From a virus: DNA of 36,286 nucleotides. Made by a program: the position numbers and the translations under genes. The notes beneath the pieces are model-generated. The model was not told the DNA's origin. It made no database searches and worked only from the letters and a program-made list of their open reading frames with translations. The stretch is taken from positions 1 through 36,286 of the IMG/VR virus record IMGVR_UViG_3300035388_000088, one strand, 5' to 3'. Of the stretch, positions 23,735 to 31,693 are shown piece by piece; the stretch's first letter is position 1, and every line of letters starts with the position of its first letter.

Positions 23735-24190
23735 TCACTCACCTCTTCTTGTCTTATCATCTTCCTGATCCGAGAAGTACTTTTGCATTTGATTGACGCT
23801 TTTTACAAATATTCGATGACATTGAGTCCTGGAGAAATGAGTCGCTCGTTCAATTTCCTTCCATCGCCGATCCTCAAAGCATCTCATCTCAACGATCTTA
23901 CGCTGCTTAACATCCAACGTCCAGAGAGCCATGCTTATTTCATAATGTTCTTTCATCAACTCGTTGATCTGCTCTTGTGCCTCTGTCATCTTTACATCGT
24001 AATCATTAATGATTCTCTCGACAGTCTGGAAAACAGGATCGCTGATTTGTCCACCACCTGGCATACCGGTGATCGTTGGTGTAACTTTCACGTTATACCG
24101 TTGCTCCATCAAACCATCAAGCTGCCCTTTGAGTTCTTCTACCTCATCCATCAGAGAAGGGTATCGATATAGCCTCTTCTTTATGTCCAA
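23735..24190 (-). CDS. sigma-like late transcription regulator (ArpU/RinA/DUF1492 type)
   Basis: This encodes 151 residues from a TTG start with GGAGG seven bases upstream. The first half is a coiled coil (RYPSLMDEVEELKGQLDGLMEQR, then VERIINDYDVKMTEAQEQINELMKE). The C-terminal half has a sigma region-4-like HTH: LDVKQRKIVEMRCFEDRRWKEIERATHFSRTQCHRIF. In related phages this protein turns on the packaging and structural genes, and it stands at the end of the early operon just before them. The target promoter is not obvious in this sequence. Confidence 0.82.
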   Translation of the reverse strand: MDIKKRLYRYPSLMDEVEELKGQLDGLMEQRYNVKVTPTITGMPGGGQISDPVFQTVERIINDYDVKMTEAQEQINELMKEHYEISMALWTLDVKQRKIVEMRCFEDRRWKEIERATHFSRTQCHRIFVKSVNQMQKYFSDQEDDKTRRGE

Positions 24191-24208
24191 AGCAACTCCT
24201 CCCCTTCA

Positions 24209-24685
24209 TTACGAATTTGCCTCTTTAAGCAAGTCATCCATGTTTTCCATTGCAAATAACATAGTTGACGAAAATGGTACTCCAGTCTCCTGACTTCTAT
24301 TCCTCAGATAATTTGTCAGTTCAACATATCCGATCGAATTGTGGATCTCTGAGAATCCTCTATACTGAACCCGTGCTGGAAAGACATTGTCCAGGATCTT
24401 TTTCCCCTTTGTTTCATCTTCGGAATAGTCAAAACAGATCGCACACCCAAGAAGATGGAGATGAACATTCACCCACCAAAGCAAACCGTTGTCCTGAAAT
24501 TCTTTCCAGGTCATTTGCCATGGACTACCCTTGTATCCGATCGTGATCTCTTCCATCGGAATCTCTGTTGTTCCCCAATTATTAAAAAGCACCTCTAATC
24601 CGAAGGGTTCATCAAGAATCTTGTTTAACCACGTCATCATACCGGCTCTAGCAAATTCATTCCATGACATTGGCTTCATAATCAT
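24209..24685 (-). CDS. early protein with duplicated W-x-EF motif, function unknown
   Basis: This encodes 158 residues, soluble and tryptophan-rich. Two copies of a motif lie 52 residues apart: M-S-W8-N-E-F11 with G15, W19 and N21, and M-T-W60-K-E-F63 with G67, W71 and N73. The second is followed by LHLLGCAICFDY. Similar proteins are encoded near the MazG-like gene in other Firmicute phages. The start overlaps the previous stop in ATGA, with GAGGTGG upstream. Confidence 0.7.
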   Translation of the reverse strand: MIMKPMSWNEFARAGMMTWLNKILDEPFGLEVLFNNWGTTEIPMEEITIGYKGSPWQMTWKEFQDNGLLWWVNVHLHLLGCAICFDYSEDETKGKKILDNVFPARVQYRGFSEIHNSIGYVELTNYLRNRSQETGVPFSSTMLFAMENMDDLLKEANS

Positions 24686-25362
24686 TTCGAACCACCTCGA
24701 CTAGCCGATATTGCCTTTTCTACTAGTTTTTCTTCGAGTATCTCAAGTAACTTATCTACATCACCTGGCGAATTGATAGAAATATTGATGACAGTTGCTT
24801 CACTAGGTTGATCCGGAACACCAGGAGAAAGTGCAAGACACTTTTCTTCAGGATGCGGCGAAAGAGCTTGACCACTGTTCACTCCGTTGAGTTCCGATTC
24901 ACGAAGTTTCAAAATCTGATCACTTGTTCTTTTGAGCTTTTCTTCGACTAATTCCTCTACCGTACCAGGAAGAAAATCATTCCTCTTCGCAATGATCTGC
25001 AGGAGATTCTTCACCTGGCCCGAATGCATAAAGATCATGAATCGATCTCGACCTCTCAAAGAGTGCTGCAACTTCGCCTGGTACATGATCAATTCATCGA
25101 CCAATTCATTAAAACTCCCTCTGAGCTCAACTGCAATCTTGTACTCATCACCCATAGCATCAACCATATCCTCATCCCATTTGTGCAACGCGTGGAACTG
25201 TCGCATCAGGACCAGATTGTCCGCAATTTCTTCTAGGATATTTGCCTTGTCATTGCAACGGAGTGCATGCTGCAGTTCGGCTTGTTCTTCAGCCAACTTG
25301 TCGATCTGCTTCTTTTCCCCATAGAATTTCAAGATGTCTATATAATCCAGAGCCTTACTCAT
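24682..25362 (-). CDS. MazG-like nucleotide pyrophosphohydrolase, with a degenerate second copy
   Basis: This encodes 226 residues from MSKALDY, which has GGGGGAG upstream and overlaps the preceding small gene. The first domain has the all-alpha NTP-PPase metal motif: E26-xx-E29 (EEQAEL) and E45-xx-D48 (EEIADN), so hydrolysis of NTPs or (d)NTP analogues is likely. A second segment, YQAKLQHSLRGRDRF (about 94-108), copies the first (EQAELQHALRCNDKA) but has lost the acidic ligands, so it should be structural. The last 40 residues (TVINISINSPGDVDKLLEILEEKL) resemble the end of this phage's tape measure protein. Confidence 0.75.
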   Translation of the reverse strand: MSKALDYIDILKFYGEKKQIDKLAEEQAELQHALRCNDKANILEEIADNLVLMRQFHALHKWDEDMVDAMGDEYKIAVELRGSFNELVDELIMYQAKLQHSLRGRDRFMIFMHSGQVKNLLQIIAKRNDFLPGTVEELVEEKLKRTSDQILKLRESELNGVNSGQALSPHPEEKCLALSPGVPDQPSEATVINISINSPGDVDKLLEILEEKLVEKAISASRGGSK

Positions 25363-25504
25363 TGTGTTTTTCTCCCCCTTTTCCGTTATTATTAAGCGGC
25401 TTCTTGTTAGCAACAGGCGCCTTTTTGTTATTTTCCCTCACCTCGCCTCTCCGCTCTTCTAAGTATTTTGATTTCATCCTTGCTGTTTCATAACTCCTCT
25501 TCAT
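25355..25504 (-). CDS. small basic protein, 49 residues
   Basis: This reads MKRSYETARM, then an arginine/glutamate-rich helix and a lysine/asparagine-rich tail. The start has GAGAGGTG just upstream. The stop TAA lies inside the ATG-AGT-AA start of the MazG-like gene, so translation is coupled, which supports a real gene. It fills an otherwise empty gap. No family recognised. Confidence 0.55.
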   Translation of the reverse strand: MKRSYETARMKSKYLEERRGEVRENNKKAPVANKKPLNNNGKGGEKHNE

Positions 25505-25521
25505 CTTTCACCTCTCCCTTC

Positions 25522-26541
25522 CTATGCCAATAATGCATGTAAAACATCGATTACTTTATCCACTCGATCTGTTCGTTCTACTCTCACTTCTTCGAGTTCA
25601 GCTGGAGTCTGTAGCTCATTTTCAAGCTTTCGAATTTGTTCATGCGCAGCATCCAATTCAAGTATTAATTCCATATTTCTCTCGTCATGATGCTTAGCAA
25701 GAGCAATCGCCTTTTCTTCATTTTCCTTACTGTGCTTGTTCTCATCCTGAAGCTTATGGACTTGCAACTCAGATTCGGCTATAGCATTGCCTAATTTATT
25801 GATTTCGACTTGATCTCTTTCAGTTTCTTCCGCTACTGTAACCACTTTAGCTTTATCCAGCTGATCTTTGAGTTCTTTGATCTGTTGCTTCTGGAAACCC
25901 ATAATATTTTTAGTCGATTTGACCTCTGCCACAAGCTTTAAATTCTCTTCTTCAGCCTCTTTCGATCTTTCCTCAAAATCCTTGTTCGCCTTGCCAAGAA
26001 TCTTTATCTCATTCTTAAGCTTCTCGATCCGAGTTTGGTAATAAGCTTCGTGCATTTTCTTACGCTTTTCTTCCTCACCTTTCGCTGGCATAACATCTTG
26101 AGCCTTCTCAGGAAGCGATTTTTTCACAGGCGCCTTTTCTAGAGTCTCAGTCTTCTCCGTCTTTTTCAGCGGACAGAGCGTATTACTTCTCAGCTGCTTA
26201 TTTGATTTCATGCAATACTTAAACTGTCCATCGACACCATCCGACCGCTGGCGGCTTCGAATCGAAAAAAATTCACACTCTCCTCCAGTCACTGGACATG
26301 CTGTATCCGACAGCACTTTCTCAACTTTTGCTTTTTCTTCTTCCCCGGGTTGTTCAAACATTTCTGGATTTAACTTCGGGCATCCGCTCTTCGACTCTAT
26401 ATACTTCCCAGTAATTTCACACCTGGGTTTCCGCTGTTTTTTATTGTTTTCATTCAGCACCGTAACCAGTGTGCATTCACCGCAGATCCGCCGAGTAATC
26501 GGACACTTCGCATTCCGTACTTCTTCAAGTTCACGTTTCAT
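25522..26541 (-). CDS. tandem four-cysteine module protein with long coiled coil
   Basis: This encodes 339 residues. The N-terminal 125 residues hold two cysteine modules with identical spacing: C13, C20, C41, C54 and C82, C89, C110, C123 (steps 7, 21, 13 in both). Each begins C-P-x-T and ends C-P, and the first has one extra cysteine (C23). Each probably binds one zinc. From about 155 to 325 it is a charged coiled coil (KLKNEIKILGKANKDFEERSK and onward), with no membrane segment. It lies between the HNHc nuclease and MazG-like genes in the replication region, so a DNA-binding or scaffolding role is possible. No family recognised. Confidence 0.72.
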   Translation of the reverse strand: MKRELEEVRNAKCPITRRICGECTLVTVLNENNKKQRKPRCEITGKYIESKSGCPKLNPEMFEQPGEEEKAKVEKVLSDTACPVTGGECEFFSIRSRQRSDGVDGQFKYCMKSNKQLRSNTLCPLKKTEKTETLEKAPVKKSLPEKAQDVMPAKGEEEKRKKMHEAYYQTRIEKLKNEIKILGKANKDFEERSKEAEEENLKLVAEVKSTKNIMGFQKQQIKELKDQLDKAKVVTVAEETERDQVEINKLGNAIAESELQVHKLQDENKHSKENEEKAIALAKHHDERNMELILELDAAHEQIRKLENELQTPAELEEVRVERTDRVDKVIDVLHALLA

Positions 26542-26562
26542 CGCTCCTATCCTCCTTGTCTC

Positions 26563-27249
26563 TTAGTCAAATAAATCGCTCTCAAACTTCCTCTTAATCT
26601 TCTTCTGGTCGAAGAGTATCCCAAACACATGGTATTTTTCACTAAAAGCAATTTTCCCAATCGCCTCGGCCTCTGTATGATGCACCCTGCAAAGAGCAAT
26701 CTTTTTCAATTTCGAGTCATCAACCTTATCGCGATCTCGCCCCATTCCGATCGCATCCTCGTGATGAAGGTCTGCCGGCTTACCACAAATTGGGCAACGG
26801 CGATATAAGAGGCTAAGCCACATCAGCCGAGCAATGTCCTCCGGTCTATCCTCAACTCGATTCATAGCGCTTTGATTCATCGGTATCCCTTCAGCAATCA
26901 CCAACTCGATCAAGAAGCTGATATATTGCCGTGCCGTATCCATCGAGCAGTCCGAAAGTGAGAATACCGCCTCTCCGCTCTCAGCCATATACCGGTACTT
27001 GAGATACTCATGCACTTCTCGCTGCTTCCAACCGTAGTGTTCCGCAATCTCATTGAGCGTTGCCCAGGCCTTCTTGCGCTGCATAGCTGTGATCATTCTC
27101 GCATCATCCAGTTGAAGCTGGCCTTGGTACTTCGCCTTGCTGCAATCAATCTCGAATCTATTCGGATCCGTTCTCACCTCGCCGATAAAAAGAATGCCCG
27201 TTCCATCCTCATTCTCCTTGATCTTCCTGATAGTGACATGGTCGATCAT
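26563..27249 (-). CDS. putative HNHc nuclease (phage recombination/replication region)
   Basis: This encodes 228 residues matching the phage HNHc family: a helical N-terminal half with a DNA-binding look (LNEIAEHYGWKQREVHEYLK) and a C-terminal zinc HNH domain RRCPICGKPADLHHEDAIGMGRDRDK ... IALCRVHHTEAEAIG. Both cysteine pairs and the histidines are present. Such genes lie beside replication initiators and single-strand annealing functions. Start overlaps the initiator stop as ATGA. Confidence 0.85.
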   Translation of the reverse strand: MIDHVTIRKIKENEDGTGILFIGEVRTDPNRFEIDCSKAKYQGQLQLDDARMITAMQRKKAWATLNEIAEHYGWKQREVHEYLKYRYMAESGEAVFSLSDCSMDTARQYISFLIELVIAEGIPMNQSAMNRVEDRPEDIARLMWLSLLYRRCPICGKPADLHHEDAIGMGRDRDKVDDSKLKKIALCRVHHTEAEAIGKIAFSEKYHVFGILFDQKKIKRKFESDLFD

Positions 27250-27932
27250 GATTGCACTTCATCCCGGATCCGATCGATGAGCGCTTCAAAGTCACTCTCG
27301 TACCTCTCGCCGGTAGACTCCTTGTGCCGATCCAGATCAAGGATCTTTAGCATTGCATCCTCTTCACCAAATTGATCAACCAGGTAGTCGTATTCAGCTT
27401 TGGCCAAATAGATCGTTTCCCCGAAGCCCAAAGTCGATGCTTTGTCAGTAGGTAAAAGAAATAAATTCTTAAGTTCTTTAGTTCTTAAGTTCTTGTTAGT
27501 TGTCAGTTGCCTGTCAGTTGCCTGTCGGTTGCCTGTCAGTTGCCTGTCACTTTGCATGTCAGTTTGTTTGTCAGCACCCTGATACAATCCCCAATTTTCA
27601 ACAGTTACAAGCATTCCTTTGTTTGTCGTTTTGTATGTCAAAAAACCGTACTTTTTAAATTTTGCTAAAGCAGTCCTCACATTGCGTATTGAAACGCCTT
27701 TCCCGCAGTTATCGGTAATTTTCTGATATCCAGTGATCTGTTGACCCGGTTGAACCGTGATCAATTCACCACTAAAATCACGCTCAACCGGACAGTATTG
27801 AACCATCATTAAAATCGTTATGAGGATCACTTTTTGTTCTGCCGTCGAATCCACCCATATAGGCTTCCCCATCAGCTCTCTGTATAGGTATATCCAGTTG
27901 CCCTCATCTACTTTACTTTCCAACGACATCAC
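27246..27932 (-). CDS. phage replication initiation protein (winged helix, DnaD-like)
   Basis: This encodes 228 residues. The N-terminal winged helix (about 12-115: GNWIYLYRELMGKPIW, ITGYQKITDNCGKGVSIRNVRTALAKFKKYGFLTYK, GMLVTVENWGLYQG) is typical of initiators that bind the phage origin. A repetitive hinge DRQLTGNRQATDRQLTTNK is encoded by iterons inside the gene. The C-terminal part (about 165-228) is helical and acidic and should contact the helicase loader. The start is either GTG or the ATG after it. There is no helicase gene in the window, so host DnaC/B are probably used. Confidence 0.82.
   Translation of the reverse strand: MMSLESKVDEGNWIYLYRELMGKPIWVDSTAEQKVILITILMMVQYCPVERDFSGELITVQPGQQITGYQKITDNCGKGVSIRNVRTALAKFKKYGFLTYKTTNKGMLVTVENWGLYQGADKQTDMQSDRQLTGNRQATDRQLTTNKNLRTKELKNLFLLPTDKASTLGFGETIYLAKAEYDYLVDQFGEEDAMLKILDLDRHKESTGERYESDFEALIDRIRDEVQS
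27440..27495. other. AT-rich stretch beside the iterons
   Basis: This region has few G/C bases and contains a doubled AGTTCTTAAGTTCTT-like segment. It is probably the DNA-unwinding element of the origin. Confidence 0.5.
27496..27574. repeat. 11-bp iterons, probable replication origin
   Basis: The unit on the plus strand is TTGCCTGTCAG. Four close copies lie at 27507-27550, with diverged copies before (27496) and after (27552, 27564), the last two spaced 12 bp. They lie in the initiator gene, as the lambda-type origin does in gene O, next to an AT-rich flank. Confidence 0.72.
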
Positions 27933-27960
27933 CTCTTCTATGCCTATCCCTTAGGTTACC

Positions 27961-30024
27961 TTACACTGGATGCCCTTCAGCATCTTGAACAACCAGTGCT
28001 GGATCCTCTGTTACAAATAGATGAATCGATTGCGACTTCATAGCCGGCACATTGTGATCGTTCACTGCCTCTCTGTTGTCTATAAAGATCGGTACACGAA
28101 TTCCATAATGCTCTGAGAGGATATTGATGACCCTTATTCCAGTTACGATCTTATGACCATTGTTGGCGTCACTCCACGGCACACCTTTCACCAGCACTTC
28201 ACATGTTGGTGATATGTTGCCATTGATCAACAAATCGTAAAGTTTGAATTCTACACCACCAAAGGTCTCTCTCACCCGTTCTCCGAGCATGCAGATCTTT
28301 TCAATGATAAATTGATCACACAAGGTCTCATGCTCTTTCAATTCGTCCAACGTGTCTTTCAGCTGCCGATTCTCTTCATGCAGCTCAAAAACACGCTGCC
28401 GTTTTCCCTCATACATTTCATGCCTGGCAATCTGTAATGAACACGAGTCCATCTCAAGCCGCTTCCTCTGAAGATCTGTCTTAATAACATCCTCACCGCT
28501 ATCCAGATCCTTTCGCAGTTCATCAATTTGAGACTGCAGCACATTGATCTCCACTTTCGCCTTGCCAATTTCTTTCGGCTCCTCCAGATTAGCAAGTTCA
28601 TCCCGGGCATCTTTCAACTGATCAATGGCTTTGGCCAGCAACGCAGTATCAGATGCAATCTCTTTTCGACACTGCCCCCTCACCGCTTTGCACCCATTGA
28701 TTTGTTCGCCGTATTCTGTTAGAGCAAACTGGATCCTTTGAATTTCTTCAGACAGAGCTAGCTCCCGTTCATTTACCGTATCCCACTTCACTTTCGTCAT
28801 TTCCTGTGAAGCGCGGATCCGCTTCTCACGATCCTCTTCAGCCTGATCTTCAGGAAGCACTTGGTCACATATAGGACAATGCAACTCCATTCCACTAATT
28901 GCTTCAACCTCTATAATCCCTTCTTGCTCGATCACTGCCAATCTTTCAAGAATCTCTCTATGTTCCTTCCCTTTTTGTTCCAAATAGAAGGATGATTCTC
29001 CCCTGCTCTTTTCAATGGTATGAATCTCTTCTCTCTGGCTAACGATCTTCGCCTCTTTATCCCGAATGGAAGTGGTGAGTGCATCTCTGATCGATTTCGT
29101 ATCATCAATCCTGCTTTGAATTTCTTCCCGCTGATCACGTTTTGCCGTCGCTGCAGCGCTTTCAATTTTCTCCTGGCGTGCAATCAATCCATCAACATAA
29201 ACGCGTTTCTTTTCATTCGCTTTCGCCCATTCCACTTGCTGCTCTTGAAGATCCTCAATCTCACCCTGCAATCGATCTTTTCTCGCATTTAGTTCTTCCG
29301 GATCAAGCGATTCTTCTTCTGCAACTTCATGCATTGCCTCTTCGATGCGCACTGGCATTTGATCCAGGGAAATTTTTGTGTCTTTTATCTCCAGCTTCAG
29401 CTCTTCTTTCGTTTCACCAATAGATCGCCCCTGGGTGACCTCATCGAGTTTATTCAGCTTCTCGGGATTGTGATTGATCACTTCATCGAACCCTGGATCC
29501 CCAACCACATCCATAATGATTCGACGCTGATCTTCCCAATGCATTCGGCTAAAGAACATCGGATCTGTAAGCTGTCTAAATTTATCTTCATCAACGAGAC
29601 CATTAACTATGACCTCGAACTCTTTCATTTTCTTCTTCCTGCTATCACAGTAGCAAGACATTACATTGCCCTGGTACACGGGCTCTCCCTGGCCATTTTT
29701 TTTCACCCAGCTCTCTTCCGAGACCTTTTTCAGTGTTATCTCCGTATTATCGACAAAAAAATAAGCGGTTACTGATGTCGAAAGATTATGTATGACCTGA
29801 CCGTAGTTTGAAGAAGCTCGATCTGTCTCATGTGGCTTGAAGTTAAACTTCCCATTGCCTGAGCTGTCCTTACCGAACAGCAACCATAAGAATGCATCGA
29901 AGATCGTCGTCTTTCCCTTTTCATTTTGACCACGGATATGGGTCGTCTGTGAAAAGTCGATGGTCCTCTCCTTGATACCTTTAAAGTTTTCAATTGTAAG
30001 TGACTTCAGAATAATTTCTCTCAA
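27961..30024 (-). CDS. SbcC/Rad50-like AAA ATPase
   Basis: This encodes 687 residues. The Walker A GQNEKGKTT lies at 32-40, followed by FDAFLWLLFGKDS. Long coiled coils (about 220-600) are broken near residue 380 by a CPIC zinc-hook motif. The C-terminal lobe has NNGHKIVTGIRVINILSEHYGIRVPIFIDN, a Walker B-like end; the classical LSGGE signature is replaced by NNGHK. Such ATPases process DNA ends with a nuclease partner; no separate SbcD-like gene is seen here. It lies upstream of the initiator in the early operon. Confidence 0.85.
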   Translation of the reverse strand: MREIILKSLTIENFKGIKERTIDFSQTTHIRGQNEKGKTTIFDAFLWLLFGKDSSGNGKFNFKPHETDRASSNYGQVIHNLSTSVTAYFFVDNTEITLKKVSEESWVKKNGQGEPVYQGNVMSCYCDSRKKKMKEFEVIVNGLVDEDKFRQLTDPMFFSRMHWEDQRRIIMDVVGDPGFDEVINHNPEKLNKLDEVTQGRSIGETKEELKLEIKDTKISLDQMPVRIEEAMHEVAEEESLDPEELNARKDRLQGEIEDLQEQQVEWAKANEKKRVYVDGLIARQEKIESAAATAKRDQREEIQSRIDDTKSIRDALTTSIRDKEAKIVSQREEIHTIEKSRGESSFYLEQKGKEHREILERLAVIEQEGIIEVEAISGMELHCPICDQVLPEDQAEEDREKRIRASQEMTKVKWDTVNERELALSEEIQRIQFALTEYGEQINGCKAVRGQCRKEIASDTALLAKAIDQLKDARDELANLEEPKEIGKAKVEINVLQSQIDELRKDLDSGEDVIKTDLQRKRLEMDSCSLQIARHEMYEGKRQRVFELHEENRQLKDTLDELKEHETLCDQFIIEKICMLGERVRETFGGVEFKLYDLLINGNISPTCEVLVKGVPWSDANNGHKIVTGIRVINILSEHYGIRVPIFIDNREAVNDHNVPAMKSQSIHLFVTEDPALVVQDAEGHPV

Positions 30025-30056
30025 TCCGATTTCCTCCTTCCGAATTTATACTGCCT

Positions 30057-30257
30057 CTACTTCGTTAATCCACTACCAGACACCCCAGACTTCCCTACCA
30101 AGCTATGTTGCACTCTCTTGGTACCAGTCAGCTGGTTGTGCCGTAATTCCTGAACGAGATCCAGATATACTCTTTCCGCATCCATATCATCATCAAACTC
30201 GACAAATGCACATCTACTGCCTAATCGTTTAATAGATATTTCTACTGTTGCTTTCAT
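30057..30257 (-). CDS. small conserved early protein
   Basis: This encodes 66 residues from MKATVEIS, chosen for AAGGAGTGG upstream. Pattern is strand-helix-strand, then a flexible glycine/serine tail. No family was recognised. It overlaps the stop of the previous gene by four bases (ATGA). Confidence 0.6.
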   Translation of the reverse strand: MKATVEISIKRLGSRCAFVEFDDDMDAERVYLDLVQELRHNQLTGTKRVQHSLVGKSGVSGSGLTK

Positions 30258-30478
30258 CTTCCACTCCTTATCGAATTCAACCAAAGTAGCTGCATCACGT
30301 TCTTCCCTGGGCGCCGTCTCTTATAGTCCATTACTATAAAATATTCTAGCGAGATCCCATGAAATTTCCGGTACCGCGTTTCAATACGGTCAACCACCTT
30401 GTAATCATCAAACCGCCACATCAGAAGCTCACAGGCCACAGGCGAGAAATAAGTGCCATATTGAAGGTGCTTTTTCAT
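30254..30478 (-). CDS. small early protein, function unknown
   Basis: This encodes 74 residues from MKKHLQYG. This ATG overlaps the TGA of the zinc-ribbon gene, giving coupled translation with GGGAG nearby; a GTG twelve codons earlier has no ribosome site. Basic and aromatic (YRKFHGISLEYFIVMDYKRRRPGKN). Confidence 0.6.
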   Translation of the reverse strand: MKKHLQYGTYFSPVACELLMWRFDDYKVVDRIETRYRKFHGISLEYFIVMDYKRRRPGKNVMQLLWLNSIRSGR

Positions 30479-30597
30479 GACTCCCAATCGATATCTTCTC
30501 GGCAAGATTGACACGAGTCTTCGTTAGCTTTTACGATTTGTCCACAATCTGGACATTCCCAAAGGTCCTCTTCACTGTTCCATTCCGGTATAATCAT
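30475..30597 (-). CDS. tiny zinc-ribbon protein, 40 residues
   Basis: It begins MIIPEWNSEEDLWECPDCGQ and continues with a second pair CQSC, so one zinc knuckle fold fits (CxxC twice). It has GAGGTGG upstream, its ATG overlaps the previous stop and its TGA overlaps the next start, strong signs of a real gene. Confidence 0.7.
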   Translation of the reverse strand: MIIPEWNSEEDLWECPDCGQIVKANEDSCQSCREDIDWES

Positions 30598-30854
30598 TGC
30601 ACCACCTCGCTTTTCTGAACAGCGTCCCTTACCGATTCGGTCGTTAACATCACCGGTTGAATACGCAGTCCAATCACATTGAGATAAATCCGACCACTTT
30701 CCATCACTTGGCGAACTTCCTCTTCATCCAATTCCCATACGGTCTCAATCGATGGCGTCTCACCACCTTCAAGATAAAAACAGCTGCCGGGAAGATCCTC
30801 ACAATCTTTTCCCTTGAAAATCATATTTGTGTTCTTAGTTTGTACTGGCTTCAT
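30594..30854 (-). CDS. conserved small phage protein
   Basis: This encodes 86 residues. MKPVQTKNTNMIFKGKDCEDLPGSCFYLEGGETPSIETVWELDEEEVRQVMESGRIYLNVIGLRIQPVMLT follows the layout of small phage proteins of unknown role. No catalytic motif is visible. Confidence 0.65.
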   Translation of the reverse strand: MKPVQTKNTNMIFKGKDCEDLPGSCFYLEGGETPSIETVWELDEEEVRQVMESGRIYLNVIGLRIQPVMLTTESVRDAVQKSEVVQ

Positions 30855-30866
30855 CTGTTGCCTCCT

Positions 30867-31349
30867 CTAAGTAAACTGTAATTGCCCCTCTTGCTGAAAG
30901 TTCCTAAGATTCCGGATCCAATGATGGAAGCCGGCAATTTTTGAAGGTACTTCCCACTTTCCATTCATCTTGTTCTTCTCTCTCACCAAGACTTCTACAT
31001 CGTGGTAGTTCTTGCAGCCAATCAATTTGCTGAATTCCACGCACTTCGCAATGGTGGGTAATGGCTCGATGGATACCGGTACTCCATCAATTTCATATGG
31101 AACTAAGATTTCGTCGCCATATCTCTCGATGAATACAAGCCCCTCTCTACACTCTGCAATGAAAATTGGTGAAATTAAAAAGATTGGACAGCTTGGCATA
31201 CGGTACCGAACACTACTCACTTTCGCACCAGGTTTCAAAGAGTAACTGTAAGAACCATTCGACACTTCTTTTTGTTCAGCTATACCTGGCAATCCGCGTC
31301 CAGTATCATCCCAATACCACACTTTCAAATATGGAGCTCGAATATTCAT
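30867..31349 (-). CDS. hypothetical early protein, 160 residues
   Basis: It begins MNIRAPYLKVWYWDDTGRG; the longer open frame upstream overlaps the zinc-ribbon gene, so this start was chosen. It is beta-rich with a hydrophobic SCPIFLISPIFIAEC segment and a helical C-terminus (KYHDVEVLV-like, WIRNLRNF). No family recognised. Confidence 0.6.
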   Translation of the reverse strand: MNIRAPYLKVWYWDDTGRGLPGIAEQKEVSNGSYSYSLKPGAKVSSVRYRMPSCPIFLISPIFIAECREGLVFIERYGDEILVPYEIDGVPVSIEPLPTIAKCVEFSKLIGCKNYHDVEVLVREKNKMNGKWEVPSKIAGFHHWIRNLRNFQQEGQLQFT

Positions 31350-31356
31350 GCTTCCA

Positions 31357-31533
31357 TCACACCTTCCTGCAGGTATATTCTTTCTTCTGGTTCCGATGAC
31401 CACACTCCAGACAAACTCTTTCTGATACAGCCTGAATAACATTTCTGTTCCAAGGATCCGATAGTGAATATTTCTTTGTTCGTGTGCCGGCTATATCATT
31501 CCCGCAGTTTTGACACTTGCTTTTATTTCCCAT
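31357..31533 (-). CDS. tiny zinc-ribbon protein, 58 residues
   Basis: It reads MGNKSKCQNCGNDI near the start and CLECGHRNQKK near the end, two CxxC knuckles about 31 residues apart. GGAGGTAGGG precedes the ATG. It overlaps the preceding gene by eleven bases. The start of the longer open frame in another phase overlaps it and is likely false. Confidence 0.68.
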   Translation of the reverse strand: MGNKSKCQNCGNDIAGTRTKKYSLSDPWNRNVIQAVSERVCLECGHRNQKKEYTCRKV

Positions 31534-31693
31534 TCCCTACCTCCACTAAAGGACAACCCACGTGGATCTCATTTTCAGAACAAATAAAATCACCGAGTCC
31601 ACAATAGAATAATGCCTCTTCTTCGTCCCACTTTTTGCATGGACACTGTTTACATTTTCTGATCGGGCCATGTTCGAATTGATATTTTATCAA
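31523..31693 (-). CDS. tiny cysteine-rich protein, 56 residues
   Basis: The start is TTG in a TTGA overlap with the stop of the preceding gene, with GAGGTGG upstream. Cysteines cluster as CKQCPC, then single cysteines at 31, 38 and 47, followed by P. This layout could bind one or two metals. No family recognised. Confidence 0.6.
   Translation of the reverse strand: MIKYQFEHGPIRKCKQCPCKKWDEEEALFYCGLGDFICSENEIHVGCPLVEVGNGK

Noticed and set aside
23696-24172. 158-codon plus-strand frame opposite the late regulator
   Set aside because: No ribosome site and the minus strand has a recognisable sigma-like protein with a supported TTG start.
27496-27574. Short tandem repeats as a CRISPR array
   Set aside because: Units are 11 bp without spacers and lie inside a coding gene; they fit iterons.
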